This document shows, one piece after another, positions 42,804 through 50,868 of a DNA stretch of 64,000 nucleotides. Below the pieces are notes generated by a model. The model was not told the origin of the DNA and did no database searches. It saw only the letters and a program-made list of their open reading frames with translations. The translations under genes and the position numbers were made by a program. The DNA is from an uncultured Anaerolineae bacterium. GTDB lineage: Bacteria > Chloroflexota > Anaerolineae > J036 > Brachytrichaceae. The stretch covers positions 207,481-271,480 of the forward strand of contig CALGMA010000019.1 of assembly GCA_937959265.1 (NCBI GenBank), read 5' to 3'. The first letter of the stretch is position 1. The number at the start of each line of letters is the position of its first letter.

Positions 42804-43742
42804 ATGACTGCGCTCGCTCCTGCTTCACCTGCTCAACCATCGCGCCGATCGCGTTCGCTGCGCCGGGCAATCGGCTACGGCTTGCTCTATGTCTTCCTGA
42901 CCATCCTGGTGATCGTCTTCCTATTCCCCTTCTACTCGATGGTGGTCGGGTCGCTGATGCCGAAGGAAGAACTTTTCCGCTCGTATCCACAGTTGTGGCC
43001 GCCCAACGGCCCGCAGTTCACCGCCTACCGGTTGCTGTTGCAGGTGGCAACCCCGGAAGAAGTCGCTGCATCCGGCTTGCAGAATATCAACAACTACAAC
43101 TTCGTCCGCTACATCTTCAACACCCTCTTGATCGCCAGCGTGGCGGTTGCGCTGCAGGTGTTCTTCAACACGCTGGCCGGCTACACCTTCGCCAAGCGTG
43201 ATTTCCCCTTCAAGAACCAGTTGTTCGGCGTGATCCTGGCCACGTTGTTGCTACCGGCGGCCATCAACTTTGTGCCGTTCTACCTGTTGGTGGCCGGCAC
43301 GTTCGGATGGAAAGACACCTACTGGCCGTTCTGGATCCCCAGCCTGGCGACAGCGTTCGGCATCTTCCTCATGCGTCAGTTCATTGCCTCTACCATCCCG
43401 GACGAGCTGATTGACTCAGCGACGATTGACGGCGCGTCACAATTCCAGATCGTCACGTGCATCGTCATGCCAATCATGGCCGGCGGCATGGTCGTGCTGG
43501 GCATACTGACATTTGTCGCCGTCTACAACGAATACATCCTCACCAACCTGATCATCAGCAAACCCGACCTGCGCACGGTACAGCTCTTCCTGGCCAACTT
43601 CAAGCAGGCGACCATTCGTGCGCCGCTCTACGACCTGCTGTTTGCCGGCAGCGTGATGGCAACGATCCCGCTGCTTATCCTATTCTTTGTCTTCCAGCGC
43701 AAGCTGGTTGAAGGCGTCATGTCCGGCGCGATCAAAGGGTGA
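42804..43742 (+). CDS. ABC importer permease, MalG/UgpE type
   Basis: A 312-residue permease with six membrane helices, starting near LLYVFLTILVIVFLFPFYSM. The EAA loop is LIDSATIDGASQFQIVTCIVMPIM. The last residues are AIKG. Together with the preceding permease it forms the channel; the ATPase must be encoded elsewhere, probably shared with other sugar importers as with MsmX-type ATPases. Confidence 0.93.
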   Translation: MTALAPASPAQPSRRSRSLRRAIGYGLLYVFLTILVIVFLFPFYSMVVGSLMPKEELFRSYPQLWPPNGPQFTAYRLLLQVATPEEVAASGLQNINNYNFVRYIFNTLLIASVAVALQVFFNTLAGYTFAKRDFPFKNQLFGVILATLLLPAAINFVPFYLLVAGTFGWKDTYWPFWIPSLATAFGIFLMRQFIASTIPDELIDSATIDGASQFQIVTCIVMPIMAGGMVVLGILTFVAVYNEYILTNLIISKPDLRTVQLFLANFKQATIRAPLYDLLFAGSVMATIPLLILFFVFQRKLVEGVMSGAIKG

Positions 43743-43777
43743 GTGCGTTGCGCCATTGGCCGAACCTGGGCTTCCAC

Positions 43778-43783
43778 TAAAAT
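43778..43783 (+). promoter_or_regulatory. -10 box, probable leaderless promoter of the propeller gene
   Basis: TAAAAT ends 7 nt before an in-frame GTG at 43791. It suggests that the propeller gene also has its own promoter, apart from the importer operon. Confidence 0.45.
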
Positions 43784-43790
43784 CAGCCGC

Positions 43791-44675
43791 GTGCGCCTGG
43801 CGCACAATTGGCTACATCATATGAACTGGAAGCACTTCGACGAACCCGCTGCCATCTTCGCACTCGCGCCCCAGCCAGGCGGTGCCTGTCTCGCTGCTAC
43901 GGAGCAGGGCTTGTGGCAGTTCGATCCCCGAGGCGGCGGCTGGCAACCGATTGCGCCTCAATTTGCTCACGTGCCGCTCACCGCAGTTGCGGCTTGCGGC
44001 CCAACATGGTTGATCGGCTCGAACGGTGACATCGCCTTCTCACACGACGGCGGCCAAAACTGGCAATTGGCTAACCTACCGGTCAAAGCACGGGTGCTCG
44101 GCCTGGCCATTTCGCCCGATTTCGAACGCGACAGCATTGCACTTGCCGCCACTGCCGAAGATGGTGTGCTGCGCAGCGCCGACCGCGGCGTGACCTGGCA
44201 TGCCTGGAACTACGGCTTGCTCGACCTGGGCATGAACGCGATCGCGTTTTCGCCGGATTTTGGGGAAGACACGACATGCTTTGCTGCAAGTGACCACGCG
44301 GTGTTCACGAGCATCAACGGCGGCCGGGCGTGGCAGGAACTGCTCGCGCCGATAGAGGCCGGCCCGTTCACGTCGCTGACCATCGCGACGACCCGGCGCG
44401 GCCCGACGCTCTACGCCGGCACGGAGGGCAACGGCCTGTGGGCGTCCGTCGCCCCTTACGAGACATGGCAACAAGTCAAGGGGTTGCGCGCCGACGAGAT
44501 CAATTTCGTCTTGCCTGGGTGGGCAGCGACGACTTCTGGCGTGTATTTTGCTGCAGGCGGACGTTGGCGCAAAGCCTCGGACCAACCCGACGTGGTGTGT
44601 ATGGCATTGCTCGACGACGGCGCGCTGGTCGCCGGCACGGCGGGCAGCGGGGTGTGGTATGGAGCGGCTGATTAG
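43791..44675 (+). CDS. BNR/Asp-box beta-propeller protein
   Basis: A 294-residue protein with repeated Asp boxes: SHDGGQNW, SADRGVTW and SINGGRAW, plus weaker copies. These build a sialidase- or photosystem II Ycf48-like beta propeller. No signal peptide is present, so it should be cytoplasmic. GTG 43791 is used from the upstream -10 box; ATG 43821 (MNWKHFDEPAAIF) is the alternative and would remove ten poorly conserved residues. It follows the importer permease by 48 nt. Its role is unknown. Confidence 0.78.
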   Translation: MRLAHNWLHHMNWKHFDEPAAIFALAPQPGGACLAATEQGLWQFDPRGGGWQPIAPQFAHVPLTAVAACGPTWLIGSNGDIAFSHDGGQNWQLANLPVKARVLGLAISPDFERDSIALAATAEDGVLRSADRGVTWHAWNYGLLDLGMNAIAFSPDFGEDTTCFAASDHAVFTSINGGRAWQELLAPIEAGPFTSLTIATTRRGPTLYAGTEGNGLWASVAPYETWQQVKGLRADEINFVLPGWAATTSGVYFAAGGRWRKASDQPDVVCMALLDDGALVAGTAGSGVWYGAAD

Positions 44676-44707
44676 AATCTATCCGAAAACGCGCAGCATG
44701 AAGCGCG

Positions 44708-44736
44708 TTCGGGCAGGTGAGGGTATTGCCTTCGCC
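44708..44736 (+). repeat. REP-like palindrome, copy 2
   Basis: A near copy of 30933-30961: 23 of 29 positions agree and all six differences are transitions. The palindrome here keeps pairing on the plus-strand RNA through G-U pairs. Like copy 1 it follows the stop of a plus-strand gene, here by 32 nt. Confidence 0.5.
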
Positions 44737-44763
44737 TAATCGGTAGGAGACAAGGGAATGGAT

Positions 44764-44788
44764 GAACCCCGAGGGGTGCTCGGGGTTC
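44764..44788. terminator. Hairpin between convergent genes
   Basis: A perfect 10-bp stem (GAACCCCGAG and its complement) with loop GGGTG. It lies between the plus-strand propeller gene and the minus-strand lipoprotein gene and could stop transcripts from both sides. No long T-run is present on either strand. Confidence 0.55.
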
Positions 44789-44815
44789 AGGTCTTTCGGT
44801 AAGACTGTGCGCCGG

Positions 44816-45208
44816 CTAGTCGTCGCTGGCGGTGCTGCTGTAGCTTTCCGAGTAGCCGTAGCCGCCGCATCCGTGCGACATATAGTTGGCGGATTTAGCA
44901 GCAGAGGCTTTGGTCTGCTCGGCAGACTTTGCGGCGTCGGTGGTCGTGACGGCCTTGCTGGACTGCTCAGGTGCGGAGGATGGCTGGGGAGCTTTCTCTG
45001 TGGCCGGCGCAGACAATGGGGTGCGCTCTTCCGCAGGCGGAGCGACAACAGGCGCGGTTTGTTGTGTATTGGCCGTTGTAAGGTTGAGCGGCTCCACGAC
45101 GAGGCCGTTCGGGCCAGTCACGATTTGACGATTGCTCACTGCGCAAGCGGTGAGCACGAAAGCGGCGCCGATACCGGCAGCGATCACCCTGACGATACGC
45201 TTGTCCAT
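44816..45208 (-). CDS. Small lipoprotein, Ala/Pro/Thr-rich
   Basis: A 130-residue exported protein. The N-terminus MDKRIVRVIAAGIGAAFVLTAC has a lipobox (VLTAC), after which the protein is low in complexity (Ala, Pro, Thr, Ser, Lys) and ends in a Gly/Tyr/Ser-rich tail (MSHGCGGYGYSESYSS). Three ATGs stand in a row; the third (45208) is 6 nt after GGGAGG and is used. No family is recognised. An inverted repeat at 45272-45293 lies 64 nt upstream. rex is divergent in function but on the same strand and ends 115 nt upstream. Confidence 0.75.
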   Translation of the reverse strand: MDKRIVRVIAAGIGAAFVLTACAVSNRQIVTGPNGLVVEPLNLTTANTQQTAPVVAPPAEERTPLSAPATEKAPQPSSAPEQSSKAVTTTDAAKSAEQTKASAAKSANYMSHGCGGYGYSESYSSTASDD

Positions 45209-45271
45209 CATCATCCTCCCGAATTCAAGCGAAAGTAGAAACTTGTTGCGAATCCTAATGGCTGCAGCAGG

Positions 45272-45293
45272 TTTGTCAAGTGTTTGTGACAAA
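45272..45293. promoter_or_regulatory. Inverted repeat, candidate operator
   Basis: TTTGTCA, 8 nt, TGACAAA: a perfect 7-bp palindrome with a two-turn centre spacing, upstream of the lipoprotein gene and 31 nt after the rex stop. It resembles neither a full Rex box (TTGTGA-N6-TCACAA) nor any site I can name with certainty. Confidence 0.4.
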
Positions 45294-45323
45294 GTGACAC
45301 GAATTCGCGTTCGCCTTGGATGA

Positions 45324-45944
45324 TCAGGAGAGGTAGTAGGTCATGTGCTGCAAGTGGAGCACGGGATCAATGTTCTCCACGCGCACATGCTCGGGCACGA
45401 TGAGGTTAACCGGCGCGTAATTGAGAATCGCTGTGATCCCTGAGGCGATGGCCAGGTCGGCGACTTCCTGCGCCGACTCGGCTGGCACGGCGATCATCGC
45501 CAGCCGAATATCGTGCTCGCGGACGAACTCCGGCAACTGATGCACGTCGCACACCTCATAGATGCCAACCATGCTGCCGATTTTCTTTGGGTCGTTGTCG
45601 AACACGGCGCACACGCGGAAGCCACGATGTGCAAAGCCGGGGTAGTTCGCCACAGCGCTGCCAATGTTGCCTGCGCCAATGATGACGATGGGCCATTCAC
45701 GCTCCAGGTTGAGGATTTGGCGCAGCTTCTCTTGGAGTCCGGCGACGGAATAGCCAGTACCCTGTTTGCCGAATTCGCCGAAATGCGACAAGTCCTTGCG
45801 AATTTGCGCCGAGCTGATCCCAAGCCATTGCGCCATCTCCTGTGAGGAAGTGAATTCCTTACCGCCGTTTTGCATGGCGCTCAGCGCACGGAGGTAAAGC
45901 GGCAAACGGGCGACGACGATATCCGGGACGCGTTTCGCAGGCAT
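45324..45944 (-). CDS. rex: Redox-sensing transcriptional repressor Rex
   Basis: A 206-residue repressor that senses the NADH/NAD+ ratio. The N-terminal winged helix has LPLYLRALSAMQNGGKEFTSSQEMA and SSAQIRKDLSHFGEFGKQGTGY. The Rossmann domain has IVIIGAGNIGSAVANYPGF, then VFDNDPKKIGSMVG and the conserved end of the family. A TAATAT -10-like box lies 14 nt before ATG 45944. It usually controls fermentation and respiration genes. Only a half-site like TTGTG occurs in its own promoter. Confidence 0.94.
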   Translation of the reverse strand: MPAKRVPDIVVARLPLYLRALSAMQNGGKEFTSSQEMAQWLGISSAQIRKDLSHFGEFGKQGTGYSVAGLQEKLRQILNLEREWPIVIIGAGNIGSAVANYPGFAHRGFRVCAVFDNDPKKIGSMVGIYEVCDVHQLPEFVREHDIRLAMIAVPAESAQEVADLAIASGITAILNYAPVNLIVPEHVRVENIDPVLHLQHMTYYLS

Positions 45945-45993
45945 AAGGCTTTTTTAGGATATTAGCACAACCATCCGGCCGGGCACGATCCGC

Positions 45994-45999
45994 GATAAT
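45994..45999 (+). promoter_or_regulatory. -10 box, probable leaderless promoter of the glycosyltransferase
   Basis: GATAAT ends 6 nt before the GTG at 46006. Rex is transcribed the other way from the same 61-nt gap. Confidence 0.45.
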
Positions 46000-46005
46000 C
46001 GTGGT

Positions 46006-47160
46006 GTGTGGATCGGCATTGACGCCAGTCGCGCGACCGGCGCGCGCCTGACCGGAACAGAGCGTTACTCGCGCGAAATCATCGCTGCACTCCTGAGCAT
46101 CGCGCCGCAGCACTGCTTTCGCCTCTATCTGCGTGAAGCGCTCGATCGCGACTTCCTGCTTCCACATCACCGGTCGGACGGCGTTCAGCCGGTCATTATC
46201 TCCCGCCGCCGACTATGGACGCATCTTGGGCTGGCGCGTGAGCTGGCGGCGCGCCCGCCGGATGCGCTGTTCGTGCCGGCGCATGTGCTGCCTATGTCCT
46301 TTATTCGCTCGTCAGCGCGACGACGTATCCACACCGTGGTCACCGTGCATGATGTGGGCTATCGGCGCTTCCCGGATGCGCATCCGCCGGTCCAGCGCTT
46401 GTACCTTGACCTCGGCACGTGGCTATCGGTGCGCTGCGCCGATGTCGTGATTGCCGACTCTGAGGTCACCCGACGCGACGTGATCCACTTCTACGGTGGG
46501 GGCCGTGCCGATGATCGCGTCGTCGTTGCCCATCCCGGCCCGTTGCTGCTGGCGGAGGTGCAGGAGGACGAGGTGCGACGTGCGCTGACGAAGTTCGGTC
46601 TGGATGGTGGGCAGCCGTATGTGCTGCACGTCGGCACGCTTCAGCCGCGCAAGAACCTGCGCCGCCTAATCCAGGCCTGGGCGCGCTTTGTTGCCAGATC
46701 AGACTCGTCTGAGATGCGCCTGGTGCTGGCCGGCGGGCGCGGGTGGGGCAGCGAAGATCTACATGCCGAGGTTGAAGCGGCCGGTTTACAGGCCTCGGTC
46801 GTCTTCACAGGCTACGTGAGCGAGGCCGAGAAAGCAGTGTTGCTGCGCCATGCGCGGGCGTATGTCTTTCCTTCGCTCTACGAAGGTTTTGGCTTTCCGG
46901 TGCTGGAGGCGCAATTGGTCGGCGTGCCGGTCGCGTGCAGCAATACTTCATCGCTTCCGGAGGTCGCCGGCGAAGCGGCGCTGCTCTTTGATCCGCTCGA
47001 TGTCGAGGCGATTGCGCGCGCGCTGGAGACGCTCTTCGGCGATGAGGGATTGCGCGCGCGGCTGATCGAAGCCGGGCGCCGTAATCTGGCGCGCTTCTCC
47101 TGGGATGCCTGCGCGCGCACTGTGCTGGAAGGCCTCGCGGTGGCACAATGCAAGGCGTAG
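46006..47160 (+). CDS. Glycosyltransferase family 4
   Basis: A 384-residue GT-B enzyme starting with GTG (MWIGIDASRATGARLTGTERYS). The donor domain has YVLHVGTLQPRKNLRRLIQAW, VVFTGYVSEAEKAVLLRHA and EGFGFPVLEAQLVGVPVACS. It resembles the mannosyltransferase at 19295-20479 in its last motif (SLPEVAGEAALLFDP). A MocA-like gene follows 4 nt after its stop. The sugar and acceptor are unknown. Confidence 0.9.
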   Translation: MWIGIDASRATGARLTGTERYSREIIAALLSIAPQHCFRLYLREALDRDFLLPHHRSDGVQPVIISRRRLWTHLGLARELAARPPDALFVPAHVLPMSFIRSSARRRIHTVVTVHDVGYRRFPDAHPPVQRLYLDLGTWLSVRCADVVIADSEVTRRDVIHFYGGGRADDRVVVAHPGPLLLAEVQEDEVRRALTKFGLDGGQPYVLHVGTLQPRKNLRRLIQAWARFVARSDSSEMRLVLAGGRGWGSEDLHAEVEAAGLQASVVFTGYVSEAEKAVLLRHARAYVFPSLYEGFGFPVLEAQLVGVPVACSNTSSLPEVAGEAALLFDPLDVEAIARALETLFGDEGLRARLIEAGRRNLARFSWDACARTVLEGLAVAQCKA

Positions 47161-47164
47161 GCGT

Positions 47165-47809
47165 ATGTCTGAAAACTCACCGCTGTTGGCTGCTCAGGCC
47201 GGGCCGGTCGCTGCAGTCGTCTTGGCCGCCGGAACCTCATCGCGCTATCGTGGTGCCAACAAGCTATTGTTGCCGTTTAGAGACGGCACGGTGATTCGCA
47301 GCACGGTGCAGGCCGTGCGCAACGCCGGCATCGTGCACCTCGTAGTCGTGACCGGTCATGAACGTGAGCGCATCGAAGCGGCGCTTGCAGCGCTACCGGT
47401 GACGTTCGTGCACAACCCGCGCTATCGCGAAGGTGAGATGCTCTCTTCGATCAAAGTCGGCCTGGCTTACCTGGAGGGATTGGACGTCGAGGCAGCGTTC
47501 ATCGTGCCCGGCGATCAGCCGTTGCTGCCGGCGTGGCTCTTCCGGCGCATTCAACAGGCGTTTGCTCAGGGCTGCGCCGAAATCATCGCGCCCAAGTTCG
47601 GCGCGATGCGCGGCCATCCCGTGCTCGTTGCGCGGCGATGGTGGCCGATGGCCCTTGCGCTGCCGGACGGCGCGCAGATGCGCGTGTTGCTGCAGGCCAA
47701 CCCACAGGCCGTCGCTCACATCCTGGTCAATACCGACGCGGTGCTACTCGATGTGGACACGCCCGAGGCGTATCAGCAGGCGCTGGAGCGTTCGGGAATT
47801 GCGCATTGA
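47165..47809 (+). CDS. MocA/MobA-like nucleotidyltransferase
   Basis: A 214-residue NTP-transferase. The nucleotide motif is VVLAAGTSSRYRGANKLLLPF, and further features are NPRYREGEMLSSIKVGL, IVPGDQPLLPAWL and FGAMRGHPVLV. This pattern is that of MocA, which attaches CMP to molybdopterin, and of related proteins in xanthine dehydrogenase maturation. No molybdoenzyme gene is in the window, so the partner is unknown. It converges on cofC with a hairpin between. Confidence 0.85.
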   Translation: MSENSPLLAAQAGPVAAVVLAAGTSSRYRGANKLLLPFRDGTVIRSTVQAVRNAGIVHLVVVTGHERERIEAALAALPVTFVHNPRYREGEMLSSIKVGLAYLEGLDVEAAFIVPGDQPLLPAWLFRRIQQAFAQGCAEIIAPKFGAMRGHPVLVARRWWPMALALPDGAQMRVLLQANPQAVAHILVNTDAVLLDVDTPEAYQQALERSGIAH

Positions 47810-47853
47810 GCGTGGGGAGTGGGGAACAGAAGTCGGCGTCAAACGCCCCACGC
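47810..47853. terminator. Hairpin region between convergent genes
   Basis: GCGTGGGG at 47810-47817 pairs with CCCCACGC at 47846-47853, and a small inner stem GGCGT/ACGCC lies between. It fills the gap between the MocA-like gene and cofC and may act in both directions. No T-run is present. Confidence 0.4.
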
Positions 47854-47855
47854 GG

Positions 47856-48485
47856 TTACCACTGTTCCAGATACAGGTCCAGGTCGTCCGGCGAATCGAG
47901 GTCGAGGCAGATCGAGTCAGAGCGGAACCAGATCGGTTGTATTCCGCGCGCGATAGCGCGCCGGGCGTGGCGCAGTGCGCTGTTCGCCCCAAAGTCGAAG
48001 TCAATGGCGTTGGGCGGCTTGAGTAGAAGCGCGTTAGTGCCGCGGCCATGACGATCCGGCGCAATGACGACGCAGCGCTCGCCGGCTTGCTGTGCAGCCG
48101 TGAGCATGCCTTGTACGTCCGTGATACTCAACGCTGCTAGGTCGGAAGGCAACACCAGCACGGCCGAAGCATGCGCGTAGTGCGCGCGCGCTTCGCGCAA
48201 CGCCGCGTTCAACCCATGCCGATGCTCGCGCATATGCCCCACGTGCCAGCGTTCGGCCCATGCCGCTACTTGCGCATCGCGACTGATGATGACGATATCG
48301 CCGACGCCTGGAGTGGACTGCAACGTGTGCACGATGCGTCGGAGCGAGCCGCGTGTCAACTCGATTCGGTGCGCCAAGTCGAGTTGTCCGCTCAGGCGTG
48401 ACTTGCCACGGTTGAGCGGCTTGACCGGGATGAGCGCAGTGACGGGGCAGCCGGCTGGATGGCGGTTGGCGTCACCGGTTTGCAT
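47856..48485 (-). CDS. cofC: 2-phospho-L-lactate guanylyltransferase CofC
   Basis: A 209-residue enzyme that activates phospholactate (or phosphoenolpyruvate) with GTP for coenzyme F420 synthesis. Motifs are LIPVKPLNRGKSRLSGQL, GVGDIVIISRD, LVLPSDLAAL, IAPDRHGRGTNALLL and the ending DSICLDLDSPDDLDLYL. ATG 48485 is chosen because it starts the family core and overlaps the cofD stop by 14 nt. It is downstream of cofD in one operon. Confidence 0.9.
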   Translation of the reverse strand: MQTGDANRHPAGCPVTALIPVKPLNRGKSRLSGQLDLAHRIELTRGSLRRIVHTLQSTPGVGDIVIISRDAQVAAWAERWHVGHMREHRHGLNAALREARAHYAHASAVLVLPSDLAALSITDVQGMLTAAQQAGERCVVIAPDRHGRGTNALLLKPPNAIDFDFGANSALRHARRAIARGIQPIWFRSDSICLDLDSPDDLDLYLEQW

Positions 48486-49488
48486 CCGTAGGTCGGGCGG
48501 GTTGTTCTTGCGCCAGCGAGGGTGGGTTGAGTTTACAGCCGCCCAGTCTTTCCGGGCGTAGCTGGTCGGCGAAAGTAACGACTTCGCATGCCAGCCGTGC
48601 GCGGTCGTCGGCATCGTGCATGAGCGTGTCGGCCAGAAGCACGCCTACACCCATCGCCTCGATGCGCGATTGAAGCTCGGCGTCTCGCTCGTCGAGCACG
48701 AACCCATTGAGGAACTCGGCGTAGTGCTTGGCGACTGCGGCAGCCGAGGGTTCGTTGCCCAGCTCGCGCATCAGTTTGGCAGCCGGCCCTTTCACTGCCT
48801 CGCCGCCGATGATTGGCGTAATAGCGATAATCGGCGCGCTGGCGTTCAGCAGCGCATCGCGTATGCCCGGAATTGCCAGGATCGGGTCTATGCTGAGATA
48901 CAAGTTGGATGGCGCGATGATGATCGTGTCGGCCGTCTCGATCGCGCGCAACGCGTCGGGCAACGGCTCCGCTTCCTCTGCACCTTCATAAATCAAGCTG
49001 CGCACCTCGGGTTGCCAATGCAGCTTGACAAAGTATTCCTGGAAGGCATACAGGCCCTCCTCGGTGTCTACGACCGTGCGCACGCGATCATTCGTCATGG
49101 GCAGGATGCGCGCCGTCACGCCCAGGCGTTCGGCCAGTATCCGCGTCGCCTCGGCCAGCGTTGCACCGTCGCGCAGCATCTGTGTGCGCAGCAGATGGGT
49201 GGCTATGTCGCGATCGCCGATGTGAAACCAGGGCGACGCGCCATATTGCGCGAGCATGTCGAAGTTGTGGAAAGTGTCCCCCTTGATCCCCCAGCCGGTC
49301 TCGGGATTGGCGATGCCGGCCAGCGTGTACATCACCGTGTCGAGATCCGGCGAGATATGCAGGCCGTAGAGTTCGAAGTCGTCGGCGGTGTTGACGATGA
49401 TCGTGAGCGACGCACCATCCACGCTGTGCGCCATGCCGTCTGCGAGCTTTGCACCGCCTACGCCACCGGCAAAAACCACGAAATTCAT
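48472..49488 (-). CDS. cofD: 2-phospho-L-lactate transferase CofD
   Basis: A 338-residue enzyme that joins the activated lactyl group to FO to make F420-0. The N-terminus VVFAGGVGGAKLADGMAHS binds the nucleotide, followed by VNTADDFELYGLHISPDLDTVMYTLAG, DRDIATHLLRTQML and IIAPSNLYLSIDPILAI. ATG 49488 is used; a weak CACAAT box lies 7 nt before it, consistent with a leaderless start. With cofC it shows that the organism makes F420. The FO synthase genes are not in the window. Confidence 0.93.
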   Translation of the reverse strand: MNFVVFAGGVGGAKLADGMAHSVDGASLTIIVNTADDFELYGLHISPDLDTVMYTLAGIANPETGWGIKGDTFHNFDMLAQYGASPWFHIGDRDIATHLLRTQMLRDGATLAEATRILAERLGVTARILPMTNDRVRTVVDTEEGLYAFQEYFVKLHWQPEVRSLIYEGAEEAEPLPDALRAIETADTIIIAPSNLYLSIDPILAIPGIRDALLNASAPIIAITPIIGGEAVKGPAAKLMRELGNEPSAAAVAKHYAEFLNGFVLDERDAELQSRIEAMGVGVLLADTLMHDADDRARLACEVVTFADQLRPERLGGCKLNPPSLAQEQPARPTDANR

Positions 49489-49569
49489 GCGCTCGATTGT
49501 GCGCCAGACCATCTGATCGTGCAAGCAATCGAACAAACGCGGCTGCTGGCAAAGCCGATGAGCGACGCA

Positions 49570-50868
49570 TCATCGTAGTGTGCAGTCGGTATCGAGCAAG
49601 GTCTGGGCGCGTGTCTGTGCCAGCAGAAGCATGTCTTCTATCGGCTGCCCCTCGATGATCTGACGCAACGCGTTCGATAGCTCTGCCTGCACACACGGCC
49701 AGCCGCTCAGCAACGGCACGGGCCGGGCGACCGGCGCGATCTGCTGCAGCGCTTGGATGCGCAGCGCGTCGAGCGGCTGTTCGGGGTTCAGATCCATCGC
49801 GGCGAGCGCGGAGATGCGCGCCGGAATCTCTTTGGCTTCCGTCGCCCACTGCGCGGTCTGTTCCGTCTCCAACAGCCAGCGGATGAACTTCCACGCGGCG
49901 CGCTGGCGGTCATCGGTCTTCCTCAGGACTACCCACAACGGCGTGCGGATCGAAACGCTGGGTGAATTCGTTGCCGAAGGCAATGTTCCTATGTCTAGGC
50001 CGAAGTTGCTGCGTTCGCGCACCGTCTGCGCAAAGTCGCGCAGATGATCGGTCGAAGTGAACGCGAGCAGCACGCGCGCCGCGGCGAATTCGTCGCGGCT
50101 GCGCTCCGGCGTTATAGCGCGATACGCCCGTCCAGACTGCAGATAGTTGAGCAGCACTTCGATCGCCGATGCTACGCCGGGTGAAGCGATTTGCACTTGC
50201 TGGGTCGCCGGGTCGTAGATCGGCGCGCCATGCGCATACAGCCAGTCCTCCGCCGAAGGGTCGTTCGGGTCGAAGCCGAAGCACGCCGTGCCGGCAATGC
50301 GGTCGGCCGCGCCGCCGCAGACCTTGCCGAACGTCTCCCAATCCGCCGGTATCTCGGCCTGCCCCAGCGAATCCATCCAGTCTCGATTGGTCAGCATCAC
50401 CTGCATCTCGCCGCCGAACGGCGCGCCCAGCAATTGTCCTTGTGGCGCGCGCCCCGCCTGTTGCGCGAATGGGAACAGGTCGGCCCGGTCGGCGGCGTCC
50501 CAGTTCATTGTTGCGTCGTCGCTGTCGGTGAACGGATCAAGCGAAGCCAGCAGCCCGCGCTGTGCGTAGATCGCCGCTTCTGCCGGCTGGACGAGCGCGA
50601 GGTCGGGCAATAACCCGGATGTTGCGCCCTCTAGCAACGCGCGATGCTGCGCGACGGGCTCGTGACGCTCGGGCATGATGATGATGCCCTCGCTGCTGGT
50701 CTGGTTCCACCGATCTACGAGCCGCAAGAAGGCGCGTTCGCGCGCGCCGCTCAGGGTGTGCCACGCTACGATCACCCGACGTGGCTGGACGTTGGCGCAT
50801 GCAGTGAGCATGAGCAGGCTGAGCGCCAGCAGTACATGTGCAGGCTGGCGTTTGACATCCATTCTCAT
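49570..50868 (-). CDS. ABC solute-binding lipoprotein
   Basis: A 432-residue binding protein. The signal peptide ends in a lipobox (LLMLTAC). The mature part (RVIVAWHTLSGARERAFLRLVDRWN, LPDLALVQPAEAAIYAQRG, PADWETFGKVCGGAAD, WKFIRWLLETEQTAQWA) is of the family 1 extracellular type that binds sugars or related solutes. No permease genes are adjacent. Its start overlaps the stop of the metallo-beta-lactamase-fold gene upstream by 4 nt. Confidence 0.88.
   Translation of the reverse strand: MRMDVKRQPAHVLLALSLLMLTACANVQPRRVIVAWHTLSGARERAFLRLVDRWNQTSSEGIIIMPERHEPVAQHRALLEGATSGLLPDLALVQPAEAAIYAQRGLLASLDPFTDSDDATMNWDAADRADLFPFAQQAGRAPQGQLLGAPFGGEMQVMLTNRDWMDSLGQAEIPADWETFGKVCGGAADRIAGTACFGFDPNDPSAEDWLYAHGAPIYDPATQQVQIASPGVASAIEVLLNYLQSGRAYRAITPERSRDEFAAARVLLAFTSTDHLRDFAQTVRERSNFGLDIGTLPSATNSPSVSIRTPLWVVLRKTDDRQRAAWKFIRWLLETEQTAQWATEAKEIPARISALAAMDLNPEQPLDALRIQALQQIAPVARPVPLLSGWPCVQAELSNALRQIIEGQPIEDMLLLAQTRAQTLLDTDCTLR

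Noticed and set aside
45945..46005. A Rex operator in the rex promoter
   Set aside because: Only a half-site like TTGTG is present; the palindromic TTGTGA-N6-TCACAA form is missing.
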